Positions 19,901-29,592 are shown, counted from the first letter of the stretch. The stretch is DNA of 60,055 nucleotides from Methanobrevibacter millerae (GCF_900103415.1 NZ_FMXB01000018.1:1-60055), one strand, 5' to 3'. Translations and numbers: made by a program. The notes: generated by a model from the sequence alone, not told the origin.

Positions 19901-20398
19901 TAATGCTGCATTGGAGTATACTGCTTTGTCCAGACCGACAATTGTCAGTCCGCTCATTGTAATGTCACTTGAATTTAATAAATATAACGTTGCAAAGTTA
20001 GTAACCGCATATCCTCCTTCAGCTGTAGTTGCCCTGACTTTTGCAGGGATGTTGGTGTTGTTAACACCGGCGGAAGAATATCCAGTTAATGTTGCGCCGT
20101 TTCCGTTGATTGTAATGCTTTTGTCAATATATATACAGATGTCTGTATATGTTCCGGTTTCAAAGTTTAACGTGTCTCCGTCAGACATGCCATTGATTAC
20201 ATTTTGAATGGTCGTACTGTTGGAACCAGCACTTATTGTCTGTTCTGAAGCACTAATAATATCGTTATTTTCGCTTATGGCAATTACAGTATCTTGTGAA
20301 TCAATATTTTGTGATATATCTTCAGCAAATACTGTACTTGAACCCATAAGGACAATAAAAACTAAAAAAATTCCTAAAAATAATTTTTTATTATCCAT
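16985..20398 (-). CDS. Secreted adhesin-like protein: two beta-helix blocks and five Ig-like repeats
   Basis: A 1137-residue surface protein. A signal peptide (KLFLGIFLVFIVLMGSSTVFA) is followed by two homologous parallel beta-helix blocks, about residues 45-340 and 385-690. Each contains an LIDNNTI-type ladder and a shared IDVRHGTGPN motif. Five Ig-like domains of about 85 residues follow, each with an NGTARLNINL-type strand and a GEYIIT strand. There is no C-terminal membrane segment, so wall attachment must be by other means. Methanobrevibacter encodes many such adhesin-like proteins, presumed to bind surfaces or partner cells. It diverges from another beta-helix gene at 20659. Confidence 0.9.
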   Translation of the reverse strand: MDNKKLFLGIFLVFIVLMGSSTVFAEDISQNIDSQDTVIAISENNDIISASEQTISAGSNSTTIQNVINGMSDGDTLNFETGTYTDICIYIDKSITINGNGATLTGYSSAGVNNTNIPAKVRATTAEGGYAVTNFATLYLLNSSDITMSGLTIVGLDKAVYSNAALYIGQVKNVLIDNNTIEGSSWGIYMTSSPDGTIANNLIQNQATTGFLNFGSPRTLVENNTVINAVNHGIDVRHGTGPNVQVINNTVIGSKEGIYLMHSKGHTATLNTLINCTISSISCYGSSDVSIYGNTMKKSRIGVLLGGGYSNIEIGENTFQLDNLPFPPTFVYYVATAQSDYQSATNDIGVYTDPGEYSNETNIPTPKDISVDYDTILAPTGTTYEVPEGASSTEIQTILDSMADGDTLKFAENAVYEDICIYTDKNIKILGNGATLIGYDSLNATNVPEKVRNQSADGGYAVVYYAVLYSLNNTNAVISDLHILSRFPGYNPTKVNANTEEYKTAGIFTDQSKNLTITGCDIEGASFGLFLQYSGNSVITNNNIHDQYTNGMINFGCPNNIIANNTITNVVNHGIDVRHGTGPNVIVFNNTINGAKEGIYLMHSKGHMVYNNTIQNAKIASITAYGSGNEYIFNNTMTGSRIALLLGGGYYNVTIGENSYRLDTLPFPPTFATFIAFADAQYQDAEKVQGVYSDGGYLAPATIIASDLITNTTEFEYSAILKDNGGKEQANETMTFTVNGDVYTAVTDANGTATVTMILPNGEFLVLVDFAGNDKLSKKTEQAFITVNSTKAVELEAPEIEMYYKNGTKFAVTLTVNGTGLANQNVIITLNGVNNTRTTDENGTIKMSINLNSGEYDVVVYYDGNETYDPAKINSKITVLSTVSGTDVVKVFRNGTQYYATFVDGQGNPLANGTAVKFNINGVMYTRYINGNEGKARLNINLPQGEYIITAINPVNDEMATNNITVLPNIVENNDLVKYYKNDSQYYVTLIGDDGNPVGANETVTFNINGVMYERKTNENGTARLNINLQPGEYIITAMYKECNVANNITVLPVLSAENVTMTYKDGTQFKANLVDGQGNLYANETVEFNINGVFYQRTTDVNGTARLNINLMPGEYIITSSYNGTNIANTIKINEQ

Positions 20399-20658
20399 AT
20401 TATATCCTCGTTATAAATATTATTAAATGTAGACTTTTAATTTTCGATATACATTTAATGTTATATTGTTTATTGGTATCTATTTAAATAGATTTTCATA
20501 ACTGTGTTATATTTTACTGTTTTTTTAAAATAAGCATTACAAATCTTTTTTTACACTATTATATTTACAAAACTTTATATTGCATAACGAATAAAAAAAT
20601 TAATTGTAAATCAGCTTTTTTGTTATGATTTAATATACATATCGAGAGTAGAATTTTC
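20399..20658. promoter_or_regulatory. Divergent promoter region between two adhesin genes
   Basis: 260 very AT-rich bases separate the outward-reading starts at 20398 and 20659. TATA-like runs occur on both sides (for example ATTTAATATACATAT near 20628-20642 for the + gene). No strong repeat is visible. Shared control of the two surface genes is possible. Confidence 0.35.
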
Positions 20659-22485
20659 ATGAATGTAAAAAATGTTAACAAGGTATTAAATATTCTCATT
20701 ATCTGTATGTTTGCTTTAGTTATGATTTCATCAGTAAATGCAAGTGATGATGTGGTTTTAACAGATTTTTCAAACGGAACAGCTTATACTATCATATCTG
20801 ATTTGTCAAATGCAGATATTCAAATGATGATTGACGGCGCTAGTAAAGGGGATACATTTGAGTTTTCATCCAAAAGCTATGATAACATTTCCCTTATCAT
20901 CGACAAGCCGCTTAAAATAGTGTCATATGATAATAGCACAGTCAATGTTTTAGATACCTTAACCGATAAATCTAAAGCTTTTGGTTTAGAAAATACTTTC
21001 GGATTCTATTTTACTCAGAAAAGTTCAGGCAGCATATTGTCTGGATTCAATATAATAGCAGACAATGCGGATTATGCTGTAATCCTGGACGCTTCATCCA
21101 ATACGATTATTGAGAACAATACCTTTTCAAAGGCTCTTAACAATGTTCTGGTAAGAAATGCAAGTAATGTTTTAATCACTAACAACTGCATGTATAACGC
21201 CACCAAAAACAGCCTTCAGGTACGGGATGTCCATAATATCCGGATATTAAACAATACCATCGGATACAATGGAAGGTCAGGAATCGAAACTTCAAACATT
21301 TACGATTCTGAAATATCCTGGAATGAAGTGTTCTTCAACGGATTCAACGGAATCTCAATGTACAACCGGTCCGCAAACAACAATGTAACCTATAATCACG
21401 TTTACGAGAATACCAATGGTATCTTTATCGATTCACAGTCAAGCGGCGACAGGTTCTACTACAATACCCTGGAATTCAATCGTATGGATCCAAACTGTGA
21501 GTTGGGCGGTTTTGAAACCGGTAATGGTGTTTTATTCGGTGAAGACTATGAAACCGTTGCAAAAAGCAAGCCTGACATTTCCTATAATGCATTAATACAT
21601 AACGAGAATTTTCAGGCAAAGAACAATCCTTCCAAAGATCAGTTCAAGTTGGGACCTAACTATTTCGATTCAAATGACGGTGAGCATACTTTCATCTGTC
21701 CTATGCTTCTTGCAAAGATATTGAAAATGGATTTCACGTCCGTTTCAAATGGAATTGGTATTAAAATATATGAAGATGGCCAGCCGGTCGATGATTTCGC
21801 GTTCTTTGACCAAAAAATTTCAGTGGACGGCAAAGAGTACAGCGTGAAAATCCAAAACGGTCAGGGAGTCGTTGAACTTGACTCCTCTCAAGATCACACT
21901 GTTGAAATTCAACATGGTGAAAAGATGCCTGATTACCGTAAAGAGACAGTAGAGAAATACACTCCATCCTCCAAGGATAATGAGGGTTCTTCTTCTGGCG
22001 GATCTTCAAGCGATAACGAAGGATCCGGCAGCGGTGAAGGAGAATCCTCCGGTTCAGGCTCAGGAAGCGGTTCATCAGATTCCACAACTTCATCAAATGA
22101 TGGAAAAGGAGGAAAATCTTCCAATAGTGGAAATGCCAACTCCAATGTCAACAGCAATTCAACCAGCACGGTATCCAATAATCGTGGTAATGTAATTGCC
22201 AATTACGGAACCAACAGCTCAGATGTAATATCCGAGTCCACTTCCCAAACCGGTGAGATGGAACAGTCCCAAGGCCAGGAAAATGCTGCCGAGGCTGGAA
22301 GCGTTGATTCAGGCGAGTCATCTTCCCCAGGTGATTCAGAAACTTCAGGCAAGGCATATGACATATCTTCCGTAAGCAAGAAGTCAAATCCTTTACAGGA
22401 CAATTCCATTGTCATTGTTGCAGCCATTATCCTATTGGTTGCCCTGTTTATCTACGGTTACAGACGCAAAAATGAGTTCGAATAA
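20659..22485 (+). CDS. Membrane-anchored surface protein with beta-helix and Ser/Gly-rich stalk
   Basis: A 608-residue protein. An N-terminal signal segment (NILIICMFALVMISSVNAS) is followed by a parallel beta-helix (about residues 50-330, NNTF/NNTI rungs), then a small beta domain. A Ser/Gly/Glu-rich low-complexity stalk spans about 435-580. It ends with a membrane segment (IVIVAAIILLVALFIYGY) and a basic tail (RRKNEFE), placing the helix outside and the anchor in the membrane. It is divergent from the adhesin at 16985-20398. The ligand is unknown. Confidence 0.9.
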   Translation: MNVKNVNKVLNILIICMFALVMISSVNASDDVVLTDFSNGTAYTIISDLSNADIQMMIDGASKGDTFEFSSKSYDNISLIIDKPLKIVSYDNSTVNVLDTLTDKSKAFGLENTFGFYFTQKSSGSILSGFNIIADNADYAVILDASSNTIIENNTFSKALNNVLVRNASNVLITNNCMYNATKNSLQVRDVHNIRILNNTIGYNGRSGIETSNIYDSEISWNEVFFNGFNGISMYNRSANNNVTYNHVYENTNGIFIDSQSSGDRFYYNTLEFNRMDPNCELGGFETGNGVLFGEDYETVAKSKPDISYNALIHNENFQAKNNPSKDQFKLGPNYFDSNDGEHTFICPMLLAKILKMDFTSVSNGIGIKIYEDGQPVDDFAFFDQKISVDGKEYSVKIQNGQGVVELDSSQDHTVEIQHGEKMPDYRKETVEKYTPSSKDNEGSSSGGSSSDNEGSGSGEGESSGSGSGSGSSDSTTSSNDGKGGKSSNSGNANSNVNSNSTSTVSNNRGNVIANYGTNSSDVISESTSQTGEMEQSQGQENAAEAGSVDSGESSSPGDSETSGKAYDISSVSKKSNPLQDNSIVIVAAIILLVALFIYGYRRKNEFE

Positions 22486-22514
22486 AATTTAACTCTTTTT
22501 TCTTATTTTTTTAT
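22483..22514 (+). terminator. Oligo-T terminator
   Basis: T-runs (CTTTTTTCTTATTTTTTTAT) follow the stop of the membrane-anchored surface protein gene and precede yjbQ. Confidence 0.45.
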
Positions 22515-22539
22515 ACTAGTTTTTACATATTAATTATCA

Positions 22540-22938
22540 ATGTCATCTAAAAAAATTACTTTAAACACGAGCAGAAACTTTGAAATCATTGATATCACAT
22601 CAAAAATCAATGATGAAATAGATATTGAAAGCGGAATCGTTAACATATTTTCAAAACACTCCACATCAGCCATTGTCGTTAATGAAAACGAAAAAGGCCT
22701 TTTGAATGATTTGGAATTAATGCTGTCCGATTTGGTTTCGGATAAATACTCATGGCAGCATGACCGGATTGACAATAATGCGAAATCCCATTTAAAATCA
22801 TTTTTGCTCTCATCAAGTGAAACCCTTCCGATTTCAAATGGAAAGCTTGATTTGGGAACCTGGCAGTCAGTGTTTTTCATCGAGCTTGACGGGCCCAGAA
22901 ATAATCGGACAATTAACTTAAAATTTATTAGTGATTAA
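22540..22938 (+). CDS. YjbQ/UPF0047 family protein (secondary thiamine-phosphate synthase-like)
   Basis: A 132-residue single-domain protein of the YjbQ family, recognised by FSKHSTSAIVVNENEKGLLNDLE, the WQHD segment, and LGTWQSVFFIELDGPRNNRTI at the end. Family members have weak thiamine-phosphate synthase activity in bacterial assays; the true role is unclear. The stop codon is one base from the ATG of a 48-residue membrane protein, so the two are probably coupled. Confidence 0.92.
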   Translation: MSSKKITLNTSRNFEIIDITSKINDEIDIESGIVNIFSKHSTSAIVVNENEKGLLNDLELMLSDLVSDKYSWQHDRIDNNAKSHLKSFLLSSSETLPISNGKLDLGTWQSVFFIELDGPRNNRTINLKFISD

Positions 22939-22939
22939 A

Positions 22940-23086
22940 ATGAAGAAAGCCTTAATGATTTTGATACTTGTGATTATAATCATTGCAATAGCGATACTTC
23001 TAAGCAATCTGCCGTTTGATGTTACTCACAACACTAATGTTAGCTATGAACAGATGGATGTACAGATGAGAAAATTGTGGTATTGA
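22940..23086 (+). CDS. Small single-span membrane protein, 48 residues
   Basis: MKKALMILILVIIIIAIAIL is a typical membrane or signal segment, followed by a short polar tail ending RKLWY. GTGAT at 22931-22935 lies four bases before the ATG, a good ribosome binding site inside the end of the yjbQ-like gene. Coupled translation supports a real gene. Function unknown; no family recognised. Confidence 0.65.
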   Translation: MKKALMILILVIIIIAIAILLSNLPFDVTHNTNVSYEQMDVQMRKLWY

Positions 23087-23156
23087 TTGTTTTTATATTA
23101 ATTTAAAAAACACTTTTGCCTTAAATTTTAAAAGGATTGGAGACAAACATATTCTT

Positions 23157-23627
23157 ATGTTTAGGGAAATGAGGCGCAAAAAGCAGGAATTATCTCATGA
23201 TGAATGCATTGATATATTAATTAATGAACCTCGTGGAGTGTTGGCTCTTTTAGGCGATGAAAAGTATCCTTATGCCGTTCCGATGAGTCACGTATACGTT
23301 GATGGAAAGATTTACTTTCACGGGGCGAAAACGGGTCACAAACGGGATGCGGTAACGAATTATGGTAAGGCATCATATTGTGTCATCGATAATGGCGTTA
23401 GAAATGAAGGGGAATGGTGGTATACCTTCAAAAGTGTAATAGCTTTTGGAAAAATCAGAACAATAGAAAATGATGGTGAAAAAAGAGAAAAATTAACTCA
23501 TTTGGGAAATAAATTCTTCCCCTCACCTGAAGACACTGAAAATGAAATCAACCGGCTAATCAACAAAACTGAAGTCTATGAATTGGCTATTGAACATATG
23601 AGCGGTAAAATCACCGTTGAAAAATAG
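23157..23627 (+). CDS. Pyridoxamine 5'-phosphate oxidase-like flavoprotein (NimA-like)
   Basis: A 156-residue FMN-binding split-barrel protein. It opens MFREMRRKKQEL and continues with GVLALLGDEKYPYAVPMSHV and KIYFHGAKTGHKRD, the phosphate and flavin contacts of NimA-like proteins. These reduce nitro compounds or act as general flavin reductases; the native substrate is unknown. The 3' end faces the giant adhesin gene 16 bases away. A truncated copy of its last 33 codons lies at 29878-29978. Confidence 0.9.
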   Translation: MFREMRRKKQELSHDECIDILINEPRGVLALLGDEKYPYAVPMSHVYVDGKIYFHGAKTGHKRDAVTNYGKASYCVIDNGVRNEGEWWYTFKSVIAFGKIRTIENDGEKREKLTHLGNKFFPSPEDTENEINRLINKTEVYELAIEHMSGKITVEK

Positions 23628-23643
23628 AAAAAGTAAGAGGAAA

Positions 23644-26600
23644 TCAGTCCTCTTTTGCAATAATGGTTATTTTATTTGAAATCCTTGCATTATCATACTC
23701 TGAAGTGATAATGTACTCGCCGGGCATCAAGTTAATGTTTAAGCGTGCAGTTCCGTTTTCATCAGTCGTTCTCTGATAGAATACTCCGTTGATATTGAAG
23801 CTTACATTGACATTGGCCAGTGGATTGCCTTCACCATCCACAAGCTTTGCTTTAAACTGTGTTCCATCTTTATAGGTCATGTTAACATCTTCGGCCGTTA
23901 AAACAGGAAGCACTGTGATATTATAGGACATCTGAAGATCGGTCAGCGGATCTATGGCAGTCAGTATATACTTGCCAGGGTTTAGGTTGATGTTTAACCT
24001 TGCAGTTCCGTTTTCATTAGTTACACGATTATAGAACACTCCATTGATGTTCATAGTAATGTTTTTGCCCGCTACAGGATTGCCTTCACAGTCAATTAAT
24101 GAAATATAAAACTGTGAAGCGTTCCTGAAGTATTTAACCAAGTTTTGAGCAATTAATGTAGGCAGTACAGTAATGGTATTTTCAACTGAAGATCCATTAT
24201 AGCTTGTTTTTATTGTATAATTGCCCGGATTTAAGTTGATAGCTATTCTGGCAGTTCCGTTTTCATCGCTTATGCGGATGTAATTAACGCCATTGAGCTC
24301 AAAGGTCACGCTTTCATTGGCAACGCCGATATTTGCTTCAAATTTGGAATCGTTTTTATAGATTTTAACCAAATCTTGAGTATATATGGTTAATTCAGTT
24401 GTATAAACTTTTAAGCAGACAGTTTTATTTTCTAAGGTGATATCTTTCCAAACTATGCCGTCCGCACTTACAAATGACATTCCATGAATATAGTGATTTC
24501 TTGATTTTGCCTCATAAGGAAGGGCATTACTTTTAAACACGACCTTGAAAGTGTCATTGACTTTAACTGGAATATATTTGCTTAAAACGATTGTCCTGTA
24601 TCCCGCAAACTCGCTTGCACCGCTTTGAGAGTGTGCCAACTTATTGTTCACGTAAATGTCAAATGAATAATTGATGCCTGACTGGTTGAAGTATGTTCCA
24701 ACACCTGCAATCATATCATCATATTCTGCAGTAAATTCATTGGAATATTGAGTATAATTGCCGTCAAAATCATATAAACCAGCTAAATCCGTCTGGTAAT
24801 TGACATGGTAATCTATAACATTGCTGAAAATGCAGACTGTGAAAGGATAAATTATGCCTGTATCTGAGTCAGGACTAAAAATTGATTTTTCATAGTAGGA
24901 TAAGTAGAAATATCCTTCATCTCCCCATTCGCTTCCCCAGCTGTTTTTGACAATCCATGCGCCGTTTCCAGGTGGTGTAATTAAAAAGTTATCTGCTGAA
25001 TAATTGTCATCCCATCCGATGATGGCAACGCCATGGTTTGGTGGAAGTGATTCATTGATATATTGTGCAGAAGTCTTTACATTGTAATATGGTGCACCGT
25101 TACTGCTAGCATAAGTAATTGAAACTGCACCATAATTTAAAATTGCTTTTTTAACGTCTCCAACATAATCGGTTGCATCAGGCATAATGAAGTAAACATC
25201 ATGAAGACGTATCTTGTTTACGCTATCAATAAAAACAGATAATTTTCCAACCTCATCATATTCATCTTCTTCTTCACCAACACTCAACCAACTAGCTGCA
25301 TTGGCTAAAGCCCCATAATTAAAACCTCCTTCATCAGATAGTAAATTTCCAAAATCTGAGTATCTTATTTGGAGATTTTGCATATAATTTTCGGAGATAT
25401 CATATCTGATGCCTGTTGCTTTTAAAAGAGCGGTTTCCAGTGCTTCTGCAAAAGCAAATGTCCAGCATGAGCCCATCCTGCCTTGATTTTTAACAGGAGT
25501 AATCCATCCCCAATCACGCAAATCAAATCTTGATGGAATGCTTGAAACATTGATTGTATTGTTGATTAATGTCAAATTCAATGCAGGATATTCAAAAGAT
25601 AGCGGAGCATAAAATGACTGATTAGTGATTATGCTGTCATTATTATACTCATTATTGTTGAGATTGCACCCATTCTTATCAAAATCAGTAAAAATTGCAT
25701 TTGCATTGTTTGCAAATAGACAGTTGGTGATATTATACCATGAATCGCAGGCATACACAGCATTTGCCTTATGTGCTGAGTTGTTGATGAATCTGGAATC
25801 GGTCAATGTCATATTACTCATATCACAATATATTGCACCACCATAACTAGTGGAACTGTTATCGGTTAGTTCATTTGAATCAAAAATACAATTATCAATC
25901 GTGCTGTTGGCAAATGAGATATAAACTGCTCCTCCAACATGAGCTTTACTGTTTGTGAAGTTGGAACTGTTCAGGATTAGATTGCCTCCCAATTGAATAT
26001 ATGCTCCGCCAATCATGGATGAGGCATTGTAAAACACACAATCGATTATTGTGGCATTATAGAATTCCATTCCATAATCCACAAGTATGGCGCCTGCATT
26101 TTTAAATGATTTGGTGTTGATAAATTCACAGCCTTTGATATAAGAGTTACCTGACCATCTTATGGCAATCGCTCCTGCAGATTTATCCGCAGTAAGATTA
26201 ACAAATCTGGAATTGATAATTGAACTTTTAGAATTTTCAAGATATAGTGCAGATGCATAAACAGAGGATATGTTTATGAATTCTGAATTGTCTATATTGA
26301 CTGTAGAGCCTGAAGCATAAATTTGACCATATTTACTTGATTTATTTGAAGTGATAAATGAGTTGCAGACATTTAATGTGATATTATCTGAATATATGGA
26401 TGATCCCCTTTCAGCAGAATTGTCAATAAAGCGAGAATTGCTGCAATTCAATATATTATTATAAAATGCAATTGCTCCACCGGCAGTGGCACTATTGTTA
26501 ATGAAAGTAATGTTATTTAAGGTCAATTCTTTATTAGAATATATTGCTCCGCCACGGCCGGCATTATTGTTGATAAAAGTCACATTGTTTAATGTTACCT

Positions 26601-29592
26601 GTCCTGCAGCAAATATTGCTCCTCCTTTGGTGGAATTACCGTTGATGAATATAAGATTGTTTATTGTTACATTGTTTCCGGTTATGTTGAATATTCCGGA
26701 TTGTCCTTTTCCATCCACAATATGGTTGTTCCCGTTTATCGTGAAGTTGCTTTTCTCAATAACAACCGGACCGCTGTCACTTTCATTGTTGAAAGTATAG
26801 TCATGAATTATTTCCAATACATCTCCAGACCAATTTATATGATTATTTAAATCTTTAAACGTATAATTTATTATATTGTCAACATCCTCAACGGTATAGA
26901 CTTTCAAACAAGCAATAAAATCTTCAGTGAGATATAAATCTTTCCATTCATGACCATTATAGAAAAATGATGTGTTTTCAACGAAATGCACTCTAGACCA
27001 TGGACAATAACAGAATGGCATCAGATTTGAAGTAATAACCGCTTTGAATATGTCGCCTTTTTTGATTGGTATGTATTCATTTAACTTGATTGTATGGTAT
27101 CCTAGGAATGGAGACAAACCATCTTGCGTTAACATCAATTTATCATTTACATAGATTTCTACAGTGTAATTCACATCACTGCTGTTGAAGTAGGTTCCCA
27201 CAGCAGCAATCAAATCATCAGATGCAGCTTCAAACTGATTGGCATAAACAATGCTTTCATTAATTGATTCATCTATATCCAGGGTTATTTCATCGCCATT
27301 TAAACCAGCAAAAAAACCGGACCATATGAAGTCATGTTGGTAATTTTTATTATAGGGCACTGTATTTTCAATTACAATCCCAAAAGCTTCATCATTAATA
27401 TAATATCCTGTTAAAAATGTTTTATCATAATATGAAATGTAAACAATTCCCTCATCTCCCCATTCGGTTCCCCAGCTGTTTTTGACAATCCATGCACCAT
27501 CTCCCGGAGGAGTGATTAAGAAATTATCTTTTGAAAAGTTATCATCCCATCCGATAACTGAAACCCCATGATTAAAACCAATACTTTCATTAATGTAATG
27601 TGCAGAAGTTTCAGGATTATAATATCCATTCGCATCATCAGTTTCAGCATAATAATCCACAGCTAATGCACCATAGTTGAGAATTGCGGATTTTATCTTA
27701 GAACCTGCAGGCACCTCATCATTAGGGACAATAATTATATCCTGTATATGAATAATATCATATCCTTCAGTTAAGAATGGTGAAAGTTTTCCAATCTCAT
27801 CATAAGTGTCTTCTTCTTCAAGAGCGGGACCATACCATCCAATCAGATAAGAAGCTGAAGCGGAATATGATCCCGCTTCCTCCATCCGCGCATTACCGTA
27901 TGGGAAATATCTTAACATATTATGGTGCATATTGCCTTCTGACAAATCAAATTCCAATCCATATGCCTTTAATAATGCAGATTCCACGGCATTTATTATT
28001 CCGAATGTCCAGCATGCACCCATGCGGCCTTGGTCTTTAATTGGAGTGACCAAACCCCATTCGCGCAAGTCAAATCTTGAAGGGGGAGTATTGACATTAA
28101 TGGTATTGTTAATTAATTTCAAATCCAAAGCCGGAGAATAAACATATGTCGCATAAGAATATGATTCATTGGTAATTACTGTATCATTATTATAAATATT
28201 ATTTTCAAGAATGCATGTTTCACAATCAAAGTCTGTAAAAATTGCAACAGTGTTATTTAGGAATGTTGAATGGGATATTTCGTAATATGAATCACATGCA
28301 TATATCGCATTACCGGAATATGCTGAGTTATCAATAAAATTAGAATCACAAATTATTAAATCACTAATATCTGAATAGATTGCACCGCCATAAGCATGAT
28401 AATCGCTTTGATAGCCTGCAATATTTGAAGTAAAATTACAATTGTCAAATTTACTATCGGCATATGAAATGTAAACCGCACCGCCATCACATGAAGCTTT
28501 ATTGTCTATGAAATGAGTGTTATCAAATAATAAATTACCTCCCAACTGGACATAAGCTCCACCAATCATAGATGATGAATTTTTAAAAACACAATCAATT
28601 ATTGTAACATTACACATTTCATCTCCATAATCCACCAGTATGGCGCCTGCATTTTTAAATGATTTGGTGTTTATAAATTCACAGCCTTTGATATAAGAGG
28701 TACCTGACCATCTTACGGCAATTGCTCCTGCAGTTTTTTCTGCAGTTAGATTAACAAATCTGGAATTGATAATTGAACTTTCAGAAATTTCAAGATATAT
28801 TGCAGATGCATAAACAGAGGATATGTTTATGAATTCTGAATTATCTATATTGACTGTAGAACCAAATGAATAAATTTGGCCATATGTACTTGTCATGTTT
28901 GAAGTGACAAATGAGTTGCAGATATTTAATATCTTACCAAAACATGCAATTGCTCCACCGAAAGTGGCATTATTGTTAATGAAAGTGGCATTATTTAATG
29001 TCAATTCTCCATTAGAACATATTGCTCCGCCATAACTGGCATTATTGTTGATAAAGGTTACATTATTTAATGTTATCTGTCTTGTAGAGAATATTGCTCC
29101 TCCTTTGGTGGAATTACCGTTGATGAATATAAGATTGTTTATTGTTACATTGTTTCCGGTTATGTTGAATATTCCGGATTGTCCGTTTCCATCCACAATA
29201 TGATTGTTCCCGTTTATCGCGAAATTGCTTTTCTTAATAACAACCTGACCGTCGTCACTTTCATTGTTGAAAGTATAGTCATACAGTATTTCAAACGTGT
29301 TCTGTGATTCATTAATATCCTTTTCCAATTGTGTAAATGTCATTGGGTATTTCATGTTTGAAATTGTTTTTTCAGCAATTACGCATTCATTATCATTTGC
29401 TTGTGCCAATGTAGTATTCTCTTCACTTGTTTGCAGATTATCCTCAGTTATTTCATTGTTTGAGGACAATTCCATTTGATTCGCATCTTCACTGGCTATT
29501 GGCATATCATTCACATCACTTGCGCAAACGCCGGCAATGCTAAAGAGAAAAATAACCAGTATTATCAGAATTATGCTTTTTTTGTATCCCAT
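23644..29592 (-). CDS. Giant secreted adhesin with two papain-like (C1A) protease domains and Ig-like repeats
   Basis: About 1982 residues. GGGGTG precedes ATG 29592 (MGYKKS), so I prefer it to the ATG at 29607. A signal peptide is followed by two copies of one unit: beta-helix, papain-like protease, beta-sandwich (lectin-like) domain. Catalytic Cys lies near residues 524 and 1374 (GACWTF, GSCWTF), His near 673 and 1519 (NHGV in both), Asn near 704 and 1549 (KNSWG). Both triads and the preceding Gln (KDQG, KNQG) are intact. Three Ig-like domains end the protein. It probably cleaves proteins at the cell surface or matures adhesins. Family assignment is firm; substrate unknown. Confidence 0.93.
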   Translation of the reverse strand: MGYKKSIILIILVIFLFSIAGVCASDVNDMPIASEDANQMELSSNNEITEDNLQTSEENTTLAQANDNECVIAEKTISNMKYPMTFTQLEKDINESQNTFEILYDYTFNNESDDGQVVIKKSNFAINGNNHIVDGNGQSGIFNITGNNVTINNLIFINGNSTKGGAIFSTRQITLNNVTFINNNASYGGAICSNGELTLNNATFINNNATFGGAIACFGKILNICNSFVTSNMTSTYGQIYSFGSTVNIDNSEFINISSVYASAIYLEISESSIINSRFVNLTAEKTAGAIAVRWSGTSYIKGCEFINTKSFKNAGAILVDYGDEMCNVTIIDCVFKNSSSMIGGAYVQLGGNLLFDNTHFIDNKASCDGGAVYISYADSKFDNCNFTSNIAGYQSDYHAYGGAIYSDISDLIICDSNFIDNSAYSGNAIYACDSYYEISHSTFLNNTVAIFTDFDCETCILENNIYNNDTVITNESYSYATYVYSPALDLKLINNTINVNTPPSRFDLREWGLVTPIKDQGRMGACWTFGIINAVESALLKAYGLEFDLSEGNMHHNMLRYFPYGNARMEEAGSYSASASYLIGWYGPALEEEDTYDEIGKLSPFLTEGYDIIHIQDIIIVPNDEVPAGSKIKSAILNYGALAVDYYAETDDANGYYNPETSAHYINESIGFNHGVSVIGWDDNFSKDNFLITPPGDGAWIVKNSWGTEWGDEGIVYISYYDKTFLTGYYINDEAFGIVIENTVPYNKNYQHDFIWSGFFAGLNGDEITLDIDESINESIVYANQFEAASDDLIAAVGTYFNSSDVNYTVEIYVNDKLMLTQDGLSPFLGYHTIKLNEYIPIKKGDIFKAVITSNLMPFCYCPWSRVHFVENTSFFYNGHEWKDLYLTEDFIACLKVYTVEDVDNIINYTFKDLNNHINWSGDVLEIIHDYTFNNESDSGPVVIEKSNFTINGNNHIVDGKGQSGIFNITGNNVTINNLIFINGNSTKGGAIFAAGQVTLNNVTFINNNAGRGGAIYSNKELTLNNITFINNSATAGGAIAFYNNILNCSNSRFIDNSAERGSSIYSDNITLNVCNSFITSNKSSKYGQIYASGSTVNIDNSEFINISSVYASALYLENSKSSIINSRFVNLTADKSAGAIAIRWSGNSYIKGCEFINTKSFKNAGAILVDYGMEFYNATIIDCVFYNASSMIGGAYIQLGGNLILNSSNFTNSKAHVGGAVYISFANSTIDNCIFDSNELTDNSSTSYGGAIYCDMSNMTLTDSRFINNSAHKANAVYACDSWYNITNCLFANNANAIFTDFDKNGCNLNNNEYNNDSIITNQSFYAPLSFEYPALNLTLINNTINVSSIPSRFDLRDWGWITPVKNQGRMGSCWTFAFAEALETALLKATGIRYDISENYMQNLQIRYSDFGNLLSDEGGFNYGALANAASWLSVGEEEDEYDEVGKLSVFIDSVNKIRLHDVYFIMPDATDYVGDVKKAILNYGAVSITYASSNGAPYYNVKTSAQYINESLPPNHGVAIIGWDDNYSADNFLITPPGNGAWIVKNSWGSEWGDEGYFYLSYYEKSIFSPDSDTGIIYPFTVCIFSNVIDYHVNYQTDLAGLYDFDGNYTQYSNEFTAEYDDMIAGVGTYFNQSGINYSFDIYVNNKLAHSQSGASEFAGYRTIVLSKYIPVKVNDTFKVVFKSNALPYEAKSRNHYIHGMSFVSADGIVWKDITLENKTVCLKVYTTELTIYTQDLVKIYKNDSKFEANIGVANESVTFELNGVNYIRISDENGTARIAINLNPGNYTIKTSYNGSSVENTITVLPTLIAQNLVKYFRNASQFYISLIDCEGNPVAGKNITMNINGVFYNRVTNENGTARLNINLNPGKYILTAIDPLTDLQMSYNITVLPVLTAEDVNMTYKDGTQFKAKLVDGEGNPLANVNVSFNINGVFYQRTTDENGTARLNINLMPGEYIITSEYDNARISNKITIIAKED
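26612..26706. repeat. 95-bp exact direct repeat inside the giant adhesin gene (copy 1)
   Basis: This block is identical base for base to 29090-29184, 2478 bases away, and flanking sequence is also highly similar. It encodes part of the beta-helix before each protease unit. Confidence 0.9.
29090..29184. repeat. 95-bp exact direct repeat inside the giant adhesin gene (copy 2)
   Basis: Identical to 26612-26706. The exact identity, against more diverged protease-coding DNA, indicates recent duplication or gene conversion. Confidence 0.9.

Noticed and set aside
16985-23890. Recent gene conversion between the last Ig-like domains of the adhesins at 16985 and 23644
   Set aside because: The proteins are very alike there, but the DNA differs at many third codon positions, so the similarity is old and kept by selection.
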